From the NCBI RefSeq assembly GCF_004122105.1, contig NZ_SBKN01000001.1:930001-994000 (forward strand): a DNA stretch of 64,000 bases. The letters are read 5' to 3'. Below are positions 47,288 through 57,103 of the stretch, piece by piece. Made by a program: the position numbers and the translations under genes. This stretch comes from Flavobacterium stagni (GTDB lineage: Bacteria > Bacteroidota > Bacteroidia > Flavobacteriales > Flavobacteriaceae). The first letter of the stretch is position 1. Every line of letters begins with the position of its first letter. Under the pieces are notes generated by a model that saw only the letters and a program-made list of their open reading frames with translations, was not told the DNA's origin and ran no database searches.

Positions 47288-48193
47288 ATGTCACAAAAGT
47301 TTTTTAAAATACTTGATTCATTACTATTTTCTGAATTGTCAGAAAGTGAACAAAAGGCTATGTTGATTCAAACAAAAGTTTATGTAAAGGGGAATAGTAC
47401 ACCAATAGAGTTAAATTTGGAAGATGGGGAAATTTTGAGTAATAGTTATGGTAGCCCCAAGTATATTGGTCTTGACTTTGAATTTAATGAAGTTAATTAC
47501 AAATTAAATGATGATTTTTTAAGTGAAGTTTTTAATGAATGTATCAAATGTTTTAAATCTCATCATATTCCTTTGATCGATAATCAAATTGAAACTCTCA
47601 ATTTACAAGCAGATTTTTCAGGTGATCGTTTTGTTGAAGAAATGCGACAAAAAGAAATTAATAATTACAACACTAATCTTTCAATAAAACTATTTAAAAA
47701 ACTACATTATCTAGGCTTTGAAAATGAGCAGGCTCATTTAGATATAATGAAGACTTGCCTAAGTTTAAATTGGGTTGATTTATCAGATTATTTATTTGGC
47801 TTAAATAATATACCTAATTTTCATATACTTCATAATTATTATAACTATGTAAGATTGAATAGAGTATTATTGTTATTAGTTTCCAAGTTGTTATTAAAAG
47901 AATCCGATGAAAATAATAACATAAAATTCAGTAGGCCAAAATTTATAGCTATGCTAAATGAATTGGGTTTTTTTAAATGGGAATTGATTAAAGATTTAAC
48001 CAATGTTCAAAAAGCAAAAGTTATTCTAGCATTAATGCAACAAGATTACGAAAATGAAAACGCCATACATAATGTGGTAAAGAATATACAAACACTTAAC
48101 TCAAAAAGTGAATTGAATAATAAAAAATATACTGCTTGGACACACATGGAAGCCGTGAAAATGATTATTTGTAAAATAACAAACAAAAGTTAA
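47288..48193 (+). CDS. Unknown island protein
   Basis: A 301-residue soluble protein, rich in Asn, Lys, Leu and Ile, with no recognised family. The N-terminal third is mixed alpha/beta (ILDSLLFSELSESEQKAMLI, YIGLDFEFNEVNYKL), the rest helical. The position at the left end of the island, just after attL and before the HTH gene, is where regulatory or replication-accessory genes are often found in integrative elements. No catalytic motif is seen. Confidence 0.6.
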   Translation: MSQKFFKILDSLLFSELSESEQKAMLIQTKVYVKGNSTPIELNLEDGEILSNSYGSPKYIGLDFEFNEVNYKLNDDFLSEVFNECIKCFKSHHIPLIDNQIETLNLQADFSGDRFVEEMRQKEINNYNTNLSIKLFKKLHYLGFENEQAHLDIMKTCLSLNWVDLSDYLFGLNNIPNFHILHNYYNYVRLNRVLLLLVSKLLLKESDENNNIKFSRPKFIAMLNELGFFKWELIKDLTNVQKAKVILALMQQDYENENAIHNVVKNIQTLNSKSELNNKKYTAWTHMEAVKMIICKITNKS

Positions 48194-48283
48194 GTGTGTC
48201 TTATTTAATTATAGTGGAATAAGTAGTGGATTCCACCCCCTCCTATGTGAATTAATTTTGACTTATAATAATTTAATTACATT

Positions 48284-48577
48284 ATGAGAGAAACTATTCA
48301 AATTGAAAACATTAATTCAGAGGACTTCAAAAACGAAATAATTAATGGTGTTGTTGAGCGGATTAAAAATTTGGCTCAAAATTTTACTTCAAATCAAGAA
48401 GACAACATTTTACTAACCCGTGAAGAAACTGCAAAATTGCTTTCCATTTCACTTGTTAAACTTTGGAGCTTAACAAGAGATAAAAAGTTTCCAGTTTATC
48501 ACATTGGCAAAAGTGTTAGGTATAAGAAAAGTGAAGTCTTAAATGTATTGAAGGTAATTAACAATAATGATCACTGA
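48284..48577 (+). CDS. MerR-type helix-turn-helix (excisionase-like) protein
   Basis: A 97-residue protein whose last ~50 residues form an excisionase/AlpA-type HTH (DUF3853/HTH_17): LLTREETAKLLSISLVKLWS and DKKFPVYHIGKSVRYKKSEV. Proteins of this type bind the att region or activate excision genes in integrative elements. It probably directs excision or transcription in the island. It is 9 bp upstream of the next small gene. Confidence 0.82.
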   Translation: MRETIQIENINSEDFKNEIINGVVERIKNLAQNFTSNQEDNILLTREETAKLLSISLVKLWSLTRDKKFPVYHIGKSVRYKKSEVLNVLKVINNNDH

Positions 48578-48586
48578 TTAATTATT

Positions 48587-48910
48587 ATGAGAGCTTACAA
48601 TGAAATTGTTTTACAAGATGTATTTATTCATCTTACAAAACTAAAAGCCGATTTTGCAAAATTAACAATTGAAAATAACAGAAATCAATTAATAGTTTAT
48701 GCAATGCAAAATTTCAATAATAAAATTGAATTGATTGAACAAATAATTAAAAGCTATGACTCATATAACTTTAAATCAATTACCAATAAAATTAATGCAG
48801 TTTTATTAGAAGATCCAGAGTTGCATTGTGTGAAAGTTGATATTAAAAAAAGTAAGTGTTTACCTCAAATTGATAAATCCAAAACAGCTTTAATTATTCA
48901 TCTAATATGA
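48587..48910 (+). CDS. Small unknown island protein
   Basis: A 107-residue, mostly helical basic protein (IKSYDSYNFKSITNKINAVL, CVKVDIKKSKCLPQIDKSK). No family is recognised. It overlaps the primase-helicase gene by four bases and follows the HTH gene closely, so it belongs to the replication/excision transcription unit of the island. Confidence 0.6.
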   Translation: MRAYNEIVLQDVFIHLTKLKADFAKLTIENNRNQLIVYAMQNFNNKIELIEQIIKSYDSYNFKSITNKINAVLLEDPELHCVKVDIKKSKCLPQIDKSKTALIIHLI

Positions 48911-50106
48911 AAGATATTAAACAATATATCAGGGTAGGAACAGAGTATTTAAAGGAAATAAATCTACCATTGATTAGTGGAGATTCGACAAAAATCTATT
49001 CAAAATGGAACAAGCAAACAATTATTGATGATTTTGGTCGGGATGCCCTAAATAAAATAAGAAAGTATGAAGGATTCTGCATAATTCCATCACATTTAGA
49101 GTATAAAAAAGAGGTGAATAATTTTATTAATAGATATGAACCTTTGTCCTATGAAATTTCAGAGAATGGTAAATGGGAAAACATTGAATTATTTCTAAGA
49201 CATATTTTCATGGAACAATATGATATAGGATTAGACTATCTAACTATTCTTTGGAAGCATCCAATACAAATACTGCCAATTTTATGTTTGGTAAGTTCTG
49301 AGAGAAATACTGGAAAATCAACTTTTTTAAAATTGTTGAAACTAATTTTTGAAGGGAACATGACAATTAATAAGAATGAGGATTTTAGAAGTCGTTTTAA
49401 TTCAGATTGGGCTTCTAAATTAATTATTGCTATTGATGAAGTGCTACTAGATAAAAAAGAAGATAGTGAACGGATCAAGAATCTATCAACATCCGGTCAT
49501 TACAAAAGTGAGAGTAAAGGAGTTGATAAAGCAGAGATTGAATTTTTCGGGAAGTTTATTTTATGCTCAAATAATGAAGAAAATTTCATTAAAACTGACA
49601 ATAAAGAAATTCGGTATTGGGTTAGAAAAGTTGAACCATTTACAACAGAAAATCCAAATTTATTGGAAATGATGAAAGACGAAATTCCTAAATTTATTTG
49701 GTTTTTAACCCATCGAGAAATTAAAACAAAGCGAACCACGAGAATGTGGTTTACTAAGGAACAAATTCATACTAAAGCACTCGATGTTTTAGTTAAAGGG
49801 AATAAAACTTATACAGAAAAAGAATTAGAAAGTTTTATTATAGATCAATTTCAAACACTTGAGTTAGATGAATTATGCTATTCGGCAAATGATCTTGTTG
49901 AAGAATTAAATAAAGCAAATATTAGAGTGGCCAAAAGTTATATTACTTCAGTGATTACAGAGCATTTTAAATTAGAATCTAAAAACAGTTGTTATAAATT
50001 GTCACGTTTAGATTTGTCAACTGCGAATAATGGGAGCTGGAGTGTTTATCAAGAAAACAGAAAGGGCAGATTTTTCACTTTTAGAAAAGAAGATTTTATA
50101 AAATAA
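48907..50106 (+). CDS. Primase-helicase-type ATPase (DUF5906/SF3-like)
   Basis: A 399-residue protein with a Walker A motif SSERNTGKSTF (G136, K137, S138), a Walker B region ASKLIIAIDEVLLD, sensor LCSNNEENFI and an arginine-rich RYWVRKVEP, fitting the viral/plasmid primase-helicase group (DUF5906/SF3). A separate primase catalytic domain is not apparent. Such genes drive self-replication of satellites and plasmids. The C-terminal ~100 residues look like winged-helix DNA binding (CYSANDLVEELNKANIRVAK). An inverted repeat that could be an origin lies just downstream. Confidence 0.8.
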   Translation: MKDIKQYIRVGTEYLKEINLPLISGDSTKIYSKWNKQTIIDDFGRDALNKIRKYEGFCIIPSHLEYKKEVNNFINRYEPLSYEISENGKWENIELFLRHIFMEQYDIGLDYLTILWKHPIQILPILCLVSSERNTGKSTFLKLLKLIFEGNMTINKNEDFRSRFNSDWASKLIIAIDEVLLDKKEDSERIKNLSTSGHYKSESKGVDKAEIEFFGKFILCSNNEENFIKTDNKEIRYWVRKVEPFTTENPNLLEMMKDEIPKFIWFLTHREIKTKRTTRMWFTKEQIHTKALDVLVKGNKTYTEKELESFIIDQFQTLELDELCYSANDLVEELNKANIRVAKSYITSVITEHFKLESKNSCYKLSRLDLSTANNGSWSVYQENRKGRFFTFRKEDFIK

Positions 50107-50616
50107 AGTTGAATTGTTGATAATTCAATTCTACGTTAGTAAAATCAAGGTATGGATATAACAACACAACTTCAACAAACATTCAACATTTGAAAATTGT
50201 AAATTACCAAAAATTAATATGTTGAATGTTTGTTGACTATTTGTTGTTAATTACTACCAATAAATACAAGTGCTTGTGTAAATTTTTCAACAAATCAACA
50301 GCAGATATTAAATTCATATCATAATTGAATGTGGCGGCAGTTTTTTTATACAAAATAAAAAAATCAATTAAACAATGCATTACACATATGCAATTGTTGA
50401 TTTGTAATTGCATTAGAAAAAAACAATTAATAGTTTGTATTTGTGAGCCTTACAAGTTTACATGTAATCTACATAGTTTAATTGCAAAACCCTTTTGCAT
50501 TGATTTTGCATTACTTGCTAGGTAACCAATGCATTCATTAAAAATTAAAATAAAAATTGATTTTTATAATACTATTCTTTATTAATTTTAGAGATTATAA
50601 TCCTCAATTAATTGTA
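50107..50616. other. Non-coding stretch with a 17-bp perfect inverted repeat
   Basis: About 510 bp without a supported gene. A perfect inverted repeat CAACAAACATTCAACAT at 50173-50189 / ATGTTGAATGTTTGTTG at 50219-50235 lies 67 bp after the primase stop. Farther on there are many AATTGCA/TGCAATT words between 50380 and 50530. The region could hold a replication origin, an operator for the restriction system, or both. Confidence 0.5.
50173..50235. repeat. 17-bp perfect inverted repeat, 29-bp spacer
   Basis: CAACAAACATTCAACAT (50173-50189) and its exact reverse complement (50219-50235). The right arm is followed by ACTATT rather than a T run, so it does not look like a terminator. Confidence 0.85.
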
Positions 50617-53600
50617 ATGCCTTTATTTCAGAATTCAGTTGTATCTAAATATTCAAAAAATCAAGATAAAACGATATTTGCTAAACGTTGGAATGACTTC
50701 AAAGTTCACTTTCACAATTCAACAATTCAAGAAAATATTAGAAATAGCAAAGAAGAGCAATATCAAGGTGAATTTCTTATTGACTTATTTGTGAATATCT
50801 TGGGTTATACGAAAAACCCACAACCAAACTTCAACCTAACAACCGAATATAAAAACGTTAAAGACAGCAAAAAAGCTGATGGTGCTATTTTGATTGGTGA
50901 CAAAGTTAGAGCAGTTATAGAACTCAAAGGCACAAATACAACGGATTTAGGAAAAATAGAAACACAAGCATTCGGTTATAAAAACAATCAACCCGATTGT
51001 ATTTACATAATAACTTCAAATTTTGAAAAATTACGGTTCTACATAGATAATGCAATTGAGTATTTAGAGTTCAATTTATTTACATTATCTGAAAAAGAAT
51101 TTGAATTACTGCATTTGTGTTTGGCCTATGAAAACCTCTCAAAAGACATTGCAAAGATAATCAAAGAGGAATCGGTTAGCCAAGAAGACGTTATAACTAA
51201 AAAACTTTATAAAGACTATTCAATTTTTAAACGTGAATTGTATAATAATTTAGTGGTCTTAAATCCACAATTTGAACCAATAGAACTTTTCAAAAAATCA
51301 CAAAAGTTATTGGATAGGTTTCTATTTATTTTTTTTGCTGAAGATCGAAACTTATTACCAACAAACTTAATTTTTCGAATTAATAAAGAATGGCAGAATT
51401 TGCGTTTAATGCGTATAGAAGTTTCACTGTACGATAGATACAAAGTCTATTTTAACGATTTAAATAGTGGAGCAAAAGTAGTATTACCTGCATTTTCTGA
51501 AACAGCCAGTAAACAAATTGAAGAGCATCAAATTTTTGCATATAATGGAGGTTTGTTTAAGGCTGATGAGATTTTAGATAATATTATAATTGATGATGCA
51601 TTATTGTTTAAGCATACCGAAAATTTAAGTAATTATGATTTTGCTAGTGAAGTTGATGTTAATGTTTTAGGGCATATATTTGAAAATTCATTAAATGAAT
51701 TAGATGAAATTAAGGCCGAATTAGAGGGGGAGCAGATAGATAATAAAAAAACCAAACGAAAAAAAGATGGTGTTTTTTATACACCTAAATACATTACTAA
51801 ATATATCGTTGAAAATACCTTAGGTAAATTATGCAATGCAATGAAAATTGAATTGCAATTAAATGAAGAAGATTATATTACTGATAAAAAAAGACAAAAA
51901 AAGACTTTACAAGGACTTAATGACAAATTGCATTGCTATCGCAACTGGTTATTGCAATTAACTATTTGCGACCCAGCTTGCGGAAGTGGTGCTTTTTTAA
52001 ACCAAGCACTAGAGTTTTTAATAAATGAGCACCGTTACATTGATGAATTACAAGCCAAGTTATTTGGAGATGCAATGGTATTAAGTGATGTTGAAAAAAG
52101 TATTTTAGAAAACAATTTATTTGGAGTTGATTTAAATGAAGAAAGTGTAGAGATTGCAAAGCTTTCATTGTGGTTAAGAACAGCACAGCCCAATAGAAAA
52201 TTAAACGACCTGAACAACAACATTAAATGCGGAAATTCATTGATAGATGATGTTACTTTAGCTGGTGAAAAAGCATTTAACTGGCAAACAGAATTTCCTC
52301 AAGTGTTTGCAAAAGGTGGTTTTGATGTAATTATTGGAAATCCTCCGTATGTTAGCCATGATAGAATTGATAATAAAGAATATTTGAAAAAAAAATACCT
52401 TTCTTTTAGTCCTTTCGGAGATTTATATATTTTTTTTTATGAACTATCACTAAACATTATAAATCAAAATGGAATAAGTTCATTAATAACATCAAATTCA
52501 TTTTTGAAAGCTGAGTATGGCAAACCATTGAGAAAATTAATCATTTCATTAACTTACATTGAGCAAGTGATTAATATTGAAAACACACAAATTTTTTCGG
52601 ATGCAACAGTTAATACTGTCATACTAACTTTTTCAAAAAACAAAGAGAATAACGTCAAAGCTTTAGTTGTTAACAGTGAGTTTAATAATTTAGACTTTAA
52701 CGAATTTATTAATAAAAACTCTTATTTCTATTTACAAACAGACTTCGATGAATTATCTTGGAATTTAATCAAACCAGATATATTAAAAACAAGAAATAGA
52801 ATAAAAGGAAATAACAAAACACTAGAAGATTATCATACAAAAATTAGATTAGGTATAGCAACAGGTGATAATAATGCGTTTATAATTGATGAGAGTAAGA
52901 AAAAAGAGTTTATAAATTTAAACGTAAAAAATAGTGAATTAATAAAGCCCGTATTAAGAGGTCGAGATATTGAAAGATATAGCTACACTTTCCCAAATTT
53001 GTATGTTCTTTTAACAAAAAATGGTATTGATGTAGAAAATGAATATCCAAATATTTATGATTATTTAAATAGTTTTGGTGAAGGGTTTAAGAAAAGAGGA
53101 GCAAAAGGTCAACATTGGACTAACTTAAGAGCTTGTTCATTTTTTGAAGACTTTAAGGAAGAAAAAATAGTTTGGATTGAACTTACTGATGTTGGTAGAT
53201 TTTCCCTTTGTACTGACGAGATATATTTATTAAATAGTGCTTATTTTTTAATTCCGCCCAAAGAATTTAATTCAAAATTTTTGCTTTCAATCCTAAATTC
53301 AAAAGTGATTAAATTTTATTTAAGACAAATTGCAAACACAAGCGGAGTTGGCACAACCAGATGGATTAATAATTATGTTAAAGATTTTCCTATACCTAAA
53401 ATTAAAATTTCAGAACAACAGAATTTAATAGTTAAATCCGAAAATATGATTTTATTTATAGAAGATTTTAAACAACAATCGCAAAAGTTTCAAAGGACTA
53501 TTCAACGCAAATTTGAGTTAGAAAGTTTGCCGAAAAAATTACAAGACTGGTATTTGTTGTCTTATACTGATTTTATAAAGGAACTAGGTAAATTAAAAAT

Positions 53601-53772
53601 AAAACTTACACTATCTGAAGAAGCAGAATGGGAAGATTATTTTACTGCCGAAGCAACTAAATTAAGAGCTATAAAAGCACAAATAGAAACCACTGACAAA
53701 GAAATTGATGCAATGGTTTATGAATTGTATGGATTGACAAAAGAGGAGGTCGCTGTTATTGAGAATAGTTAG
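50617..53772 (+). CDS. Type IIG (Eco57I-like) restriction-modification enzyme
   Basis: A 1051-residue single-chain restriction and methylation enzyme. N-terminal PD-(D/E)xK-like nuclease: KKADGAILIGDKVRAVIELKG (Asp and ExK). Middle N6-adenine methyltransferase: SAM motif DPACGSGAFL (D452) and catalytic NPPY (N575-Y578) in FDVIIGNPPYVSHD. C-terminal TaqI-like recognition domain with GRDIERY, TTRWINNYVKDFPIPKI and a helical region. ATG 50617 was chosen because the preceding 20 in-frame residues are non-conserved and lie in the non-coding region. It protects the island-bearing cell by cutting unmethylated DNA. Confidence 0.92.
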   Translation: MPLFQNSVVSKYSKNQDKTIFAKRWNDFKVHFHNSTIQENIRNSKEEQYQGEFLIDLFVNILGYTKNPQPNFNLTTEYKNVKDSKKADGAILIGDKVRAVIELKGTNTTDLGKIETQAFGYKNNQPDCIYIITSNFEKLRFYIDNAIEYLEFNLFTLSEKEFELLHLCLAYENLSKDIAKIIKEESVSQEDVITKKLYKDYSIFKRELYNNLVVLNPQFEPIELFKKSQKLLDRFLFIFFAEDRNLLPTNLIFRINKEWQNLRLMRIEVSLYDRYKVYFNDLNSGAKVVLPAFSETASKQIEEHQIFAYNGGLFKADEILDNIIIDDALLFKHTENLSNYDFASEVDVNVLGHIFENSLNELDEIKAELEGEQIDNKKTKRKKDGVFYTPKYITKYIVENTLGKLCNAMKIELQLNEEDYITDKKRQKKTLQGLNDKLHCYRNWLLQLTICDPACGSGAFLNQALEFLINEHRYIDELQAKLFGDAMVLSDVEKSILENNLFGVDLNEESVEIAKLSLWLRTAQPNRKLNDLNNNIKCGNSLIDDVTLAGEKAFNWQTEFPQVFAKGGFDVIIGNPPYVSHDRIDNKEYLKKKYLSFSPFGDLYIFFYELSLNIINQNGISSLITSNSFLKAEYGKPLRKLIISLTYIEQVINIENTQIFSDATVNTVILTFSKNKENNVKALVVNSEFNNLDFNEFINKNSYFYLQTDFDELSWNLIKPDILKTRNRIKGNNKTLEDYHTKIRLGIATGDNNAFIIDESKKKEFINLNVKNSELIKPVLRGRDIERYSYTFPNLYVLLTKNGIDVENEYPNIYDYLNSFGEGFKKRGAKGQHWTNLRACSFFEDFKEEKIVWIELTDVGRFSLCTDEIYLLNSAYFLIPPKEFNSKFLLSILNSKVIKFYLRQIANTSGVGTTRWINNYVKDFPIPKIKISEQQNLIVKSENMILFIEDFKQQSQKFQRTIQRKFELESLPKKLQDWYLLSYTDFIKELGKLKIKLTLSEEAEWEDYFTAEATKLRAIKAQIETTDKEIDAMVYELYGLTKEEVAVIENS

Positions 53773-53793
53773 TAATTAAAAGTTGTAGAAAAT

Positions 53794-54435
53794 ATGAGTA
53801 ATAAAAAAGTTGGAGTTGGATGTTTGCCGTTACTCATTCTAGTCATTATATTATCTGTAATTAGATTTCAGCTAGCTCCAGGGAAAACTTGGGAAAAAGA
53901 GTTCGCTAATATTACAGTTCTAATATATTTTATTGGTGTAGTGTATATGTTGTTCGTTGTAATTATTAATAAATTCAATGAACCTGTTAAGTTAAGTAAA
54001 GAGGAAGGTTTGGTTTTGTCAATATCAAAACATAAAAGAGAAATTGAAAAATATTTAGACTCAAATGGATGTTATAAAATGGAGTATAGAGCTGGTCAAG
54101 CTGAATTTTTATCTCATCATTTAGCAGAACTATTTAATGAAGAAAGAGAGTTGTCCTATTGTAAGTCAATTGGATTGACTTTTAAATCTTATTCATTTAA
54201 CAAAAAAACAGACCATGAACAAAGAAGAATGATGATTGAAAAAATAATCAAGGATAATGAGTTAAAAAAATTTGCTTTTTGGGGTGGTTTGTATAGAGGG
54301 CAAGCTTATAATTTATATCATGGGATTGGAGAATGTAGTAGTCAAGGTTGTTATAATCAAGTTGATGAAGTCTGGCATAACCTATGTTATAGTTGTTTTA
54401 GAGAGAATAATTGGGATAGAAAAAATGTTTATTAA
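53794..54435 (+). CDS. Unknown membrane protein in the defence cluster
   Basis: A 213-residue protein with two N-terminal membrane helices (about 8-25 and 42-65) and a cytosolic part. The C-terminal ~60 residues (GGLYRGQAYNLYHGIGECSS, CYNQVDEVWHNLCYSCFREN) contain several cysteines that could form a small zinc site. No family is recognised. It starts 21 bp after the restriction enzyme gene and may be cotranscribed. Confidence 0.6.
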   Translation: MSNKKVGVGCLPLLILVIILSVIRFQLAPGKTWEKEFANITVLIYFIGVVYMLFVVIINKFNEPVKLSKEEGLVLSISKHKREIEKYLDSNGCYKMEYRAGQAEFLSHHLAELFNEERELSYCKSIGLTFKSYSFNKKTDHEQRRMMIEKIIKDNELKKFAFWGGLYRGQAYNLYHGIGECSSQGCYNQVDEVWHNLCYSCFRENNWDRKNVY

Positions 54436-54489
54436 GGATATAGTTGAAAGAAATATTGAAATTGTAATATAATAGTAGGTTAAGGGATA

Positions 54490-55713
54490 ATGTTTAAAAA
54501 GGATAAATATTATGGTGAAATCTGGCTACCTAATAAGGAAGGCCAAAAACAATTCTGTACAATAGAGGTTGTTGAAAATGATTTTTTTTTAAATACTATT
54601 TTATTGACAGATTTGTTACAAATCAAGTTAGATATTATATATGGTGTTTTTAATGATTTAGGATGTCTAACTTTCGTTAATTGCAATATAATTAGAAGTG
54701 AAACAGGAGTTGTAAAATACAAAAAAATTTGTCCTGATTATGTATTTGCATGTGCAAATCATTTTATTGAACCTAAAGGAATAAGATTAAAGTCGATTGA
54801 AATTGAAAACAATACAATTAATGACTTTATTAGCAATTTTCATACCATGAACCCTTTAAAAGATAAGGTAGAAGTTCAGAATGTTCAGATTAACAAAATA
54901 AATATAAATGAAGATTTAACATTGTCATTATTCAAAAATTATGGAATAGAAACAAATAGATTTGGAACCAATATTTTAAACCACGGAATATTAAAATTTG
55001 AGTTTAATTATGAAAAATCACTTCTTCAGTCAATTGAAATTTATAGGCATTTTCAAAAATTTTGCATAATGTTTTTTTTTGGAATAGAGAAGTTTAATTA
55101 TTTTAAATCCAATTGTTTAAATTGTGGAGAAGAATATTATATAGTGTTTAATGATGATTTAGCTTTTACTCATAATCAAGGAATTTTTCATAAATTTTCA
55201 TTTAAAAATTTTGATAGTTTTCCTAGTGTAATCTCAAATTGGTATAACAATGAAGATCTTAAATATTGTTTTGATATAATTATTGAAAATTATTTGTCAA
55301 AGAAAGTAAGTAGAGCTCGAAGATTTACAAATTCAATATCTTCATTTGAAGCTTTTTACAAATTGTTTTCAGTAGAGAGTAAACACAAAAAGTTAAATAA
55401 AAGAATCTTTGAATATAAAGATATTTTCTGTTTAATGGATCCCAATATTGTTGAAATTGAAGAGTTCAGTAGGAAAATGATTCGAATTAGAGATTTTTAT
55501 GTTCATGGTAATAGAGATCAAAAAACGGAACATAGTAGTTTTGAATTATTATATTATTCTTTATTATTAGATTTTGTTGTTATCAGAGAGCTTTCAACTG
55601 TATTAGGTTTTGCTGATAATGATATTAAAAAAATTGAAAATGCAGGAATCTCAGTTTTTAAAAATCAATTACCATTAAACAGATTGATAAACGAAAATTT
55701 AATTATTGATTAA
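54490..55713 (+). CDS. ApeA-like HEPN protein (candidate anti-phage RNase)
   Basis: A 407-residue protein matching the ApeA N-terminal domain plus HEPN layout: residues 1-270 are beta-rich with a CLNCGEEYYI segment, residues 275-407 are helical. The HEPN nuclease signature R-x4-H is present as RDFYVHGN (R334, H339), preceded by IEEFSRKMIRI. ApeA proteins are known single-gene phage defence factors with HEPN RNase activity. This assignment rests on the signature and neighbours and remains a family-level inference. Confidence 0.72.
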   Translation: MFKKDKYYGEIWLPNKEGQKQFCTIEVVENDFFLNTILLTDLLQIKLDIIYGVFNDLGCLTFVNCNIIRSETGVVKYKKICPDYVFACANHFIEPKGIRLKSIEIENNTINDFISNFHTMNPLKDKVEVQNVQINKININEDLTLSLFKNYGIETNRFGTNILNHGILKFEFNYEKSLLQSIEIYRHFQKFCIMFFFGIEKFNYFKSNCLNCGEEYYIVFNDDLAFTHNQGIFHKFSFKNFDSFPSVISNWYNNEDLKYCFDIIIENYLSKKVSRARRFTNSISSFEAFYKLFSVESKHKKLNKRIFEYKDIFCLMDPNIVEIEEFSRKMIRIRDFYVHGNRDQKTEHSSFELLYYSLLLDFVVIRELSTVLGFADNDIKKIENAGISVFKNQLPLNRLINENLIID

Positions 55714-55751
55714 TTTTGTTAAGTAAAAAATATTTTTTGCAAAATTAATTT

Positions 55752-57035
55752 ATGTCAAAAGAATACATTTATAATAATTTTATTTGGAAAGGTATTTTTG
55801 GCAATATAAATTCCAATAAAATTTATCCTCGATTTAATAAAGGTGAGCAATTTTCAATCGGTTTCTCCAACATTGTTCGTTATTGCGTTGCATTACCCAA
55901 ATGGACAATTAAAAATTCTGAAACTAAACTTTATTTATCCATTAAAGATAATGGAGAAGTTTTTGAATTTACTAGTAACTGGATTTCAACCAAAATGAAA
56001 GGGGCTTTTTTAGAGACCATATTCGATGAAATTGTAAACCGAAACAAAACAGAAAATGAGTATGTAAATTGGAGAAGTGATTTATTCAACTCTTTACTAG
56101 AATTAAAAGAAAAAGCAACTGATTTAAGGCTTTCAAAATCTTCCGAAGATAAAATCGAATTAAACTTCAAAGTTCATTTAAACAAACTACAGGCTACTTT
56201 TGAACCTGTTGAATTTCTTGACCCATTTTTTATAATAGAATTAGGAAGTAAAAGCTCGCTAGAAGTTTGTGAAATTGGTTTAGATTTTTTAGAAGTTGAT
56301 AATAAAAAGTGTATCGGGATTCTTAAAACAATCATAGATGAAATACCTTATGTTGGGCTAATTATTGGAATTGCCTATTTTTTTGAGGGCAAAAGTGAGC
56401 TTTCAAACAATTATATTATAACTGCATTAAATCAAGTTGACAGTATTGACTTTTCAATTGATTTTACAGGATTAATAGCAGAAGTTATCGCAACCAATGA
56501 TTACAATTTAGGTGTTGTTGACGATAAAACTATTAGAATGTTTTTCAATGTATTAGACATAAATCAAAGCACAACAGCATTAATTAAATTGTCTTATATA
56601 ATTTTGAATAAAAACCTCAAATATTTAAAAGAATTTGCATTAGAAAATGTAGCTATTGCAATAAATCATAACTTAAATGATAAAAACGAATCAACTAAAA
56701 TTTCTGGGTTTCATATAATATGTTCAGTTTTGTTGTGGAATGATAAATTTAATGAAGCAGAAAAGTATCATCATTATTTTTTAAACGAGAAAAATGATTT
56801 TTTAAAATATAATTTTGAACACGTTGAGGGATATATAACATTAGCGCTTGCAAAAAATAATCACAACTTTATTTCAAATTTGATTTTAGATTTTCCACAT
56901 TTGAAAAATAGAGCCTCAGGGTTATTTAATGCTTGGAGTTTTGAAAATTTAGAGTTAAAAAATAAAAGTTGGAGTAATTTGGACATTTACAATCATAATA
57001 AGATTATTAATGCAAGAAAGTTGTATTGTGAATAA
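55752..57035 (+). CDS. Unknown defence-cluster protein
   Basis: A 427-residue soluble protein with no recognised family. The N-terminal ~130 residues are mixed alpha/beta (FSIGFSNIVRYCVALPKWTI, KLYLSIKDNGEVFEFTSNW); the middle and C-terminal parts are alpha-helical with a repeat-like character (STTALIKLSYIILNKNLKYL, STKISGFHIICSVLLW), which suggests an ARM/HEAT-like scaffold. It lies 39 bp after the HEPN gene on the same strand and could be its partner. No catalytic motif is seen. Confidence 0.55.
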   Translation: MSKEYIYNNFIWKGIFGNINSNKIYPRFNKGEQFSIGFSNIVRYCVALPKWTIKNSETKLYLSIKDNGEVFEFTSNWISTKMKGAFLETIFDEIVNRNKTENEYVNWRSDLFNSLLELKEKATDLRLSKSSEDKIELNFKVHLNKLQATFEPVEFLDPFFIIELGSKSSLEVCEIGLDFLEVDNKKCIGILKTIIDEIPYVGLIIGIAYFFEGKSELSNNYIITALNQVDSIDFSIDFTGLIAEVIATNDYNLGVVDDKTIRMFFNVLDINQSTTALIKLSYIILNKNLKYLKEFALENVAIAINHNLNDKNESTKISGFHIICSVLLWNDKFNEAEKYHHYFLNEKNDFLKYNFEHVEGYITLALAKNNHNFISNLILDFPHLKNRASGLFNAWSFENLELKNKSWSNLDIYNHNKIINARKLYCE

Positions 57036-57103
57036 AAAATGATTAAAAAGAAAAAAAGTAACTATGACAGTAGTTTTTAAAATGTCATGTATTTACTTAT
57101 TAT

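Noticed and set aside
50325..50525. 66-codon frame in the non-coding region of the island
   Set aside because: Cysteine-rich chance frame with no homology features, between an inverted repeat and the restriction gene.
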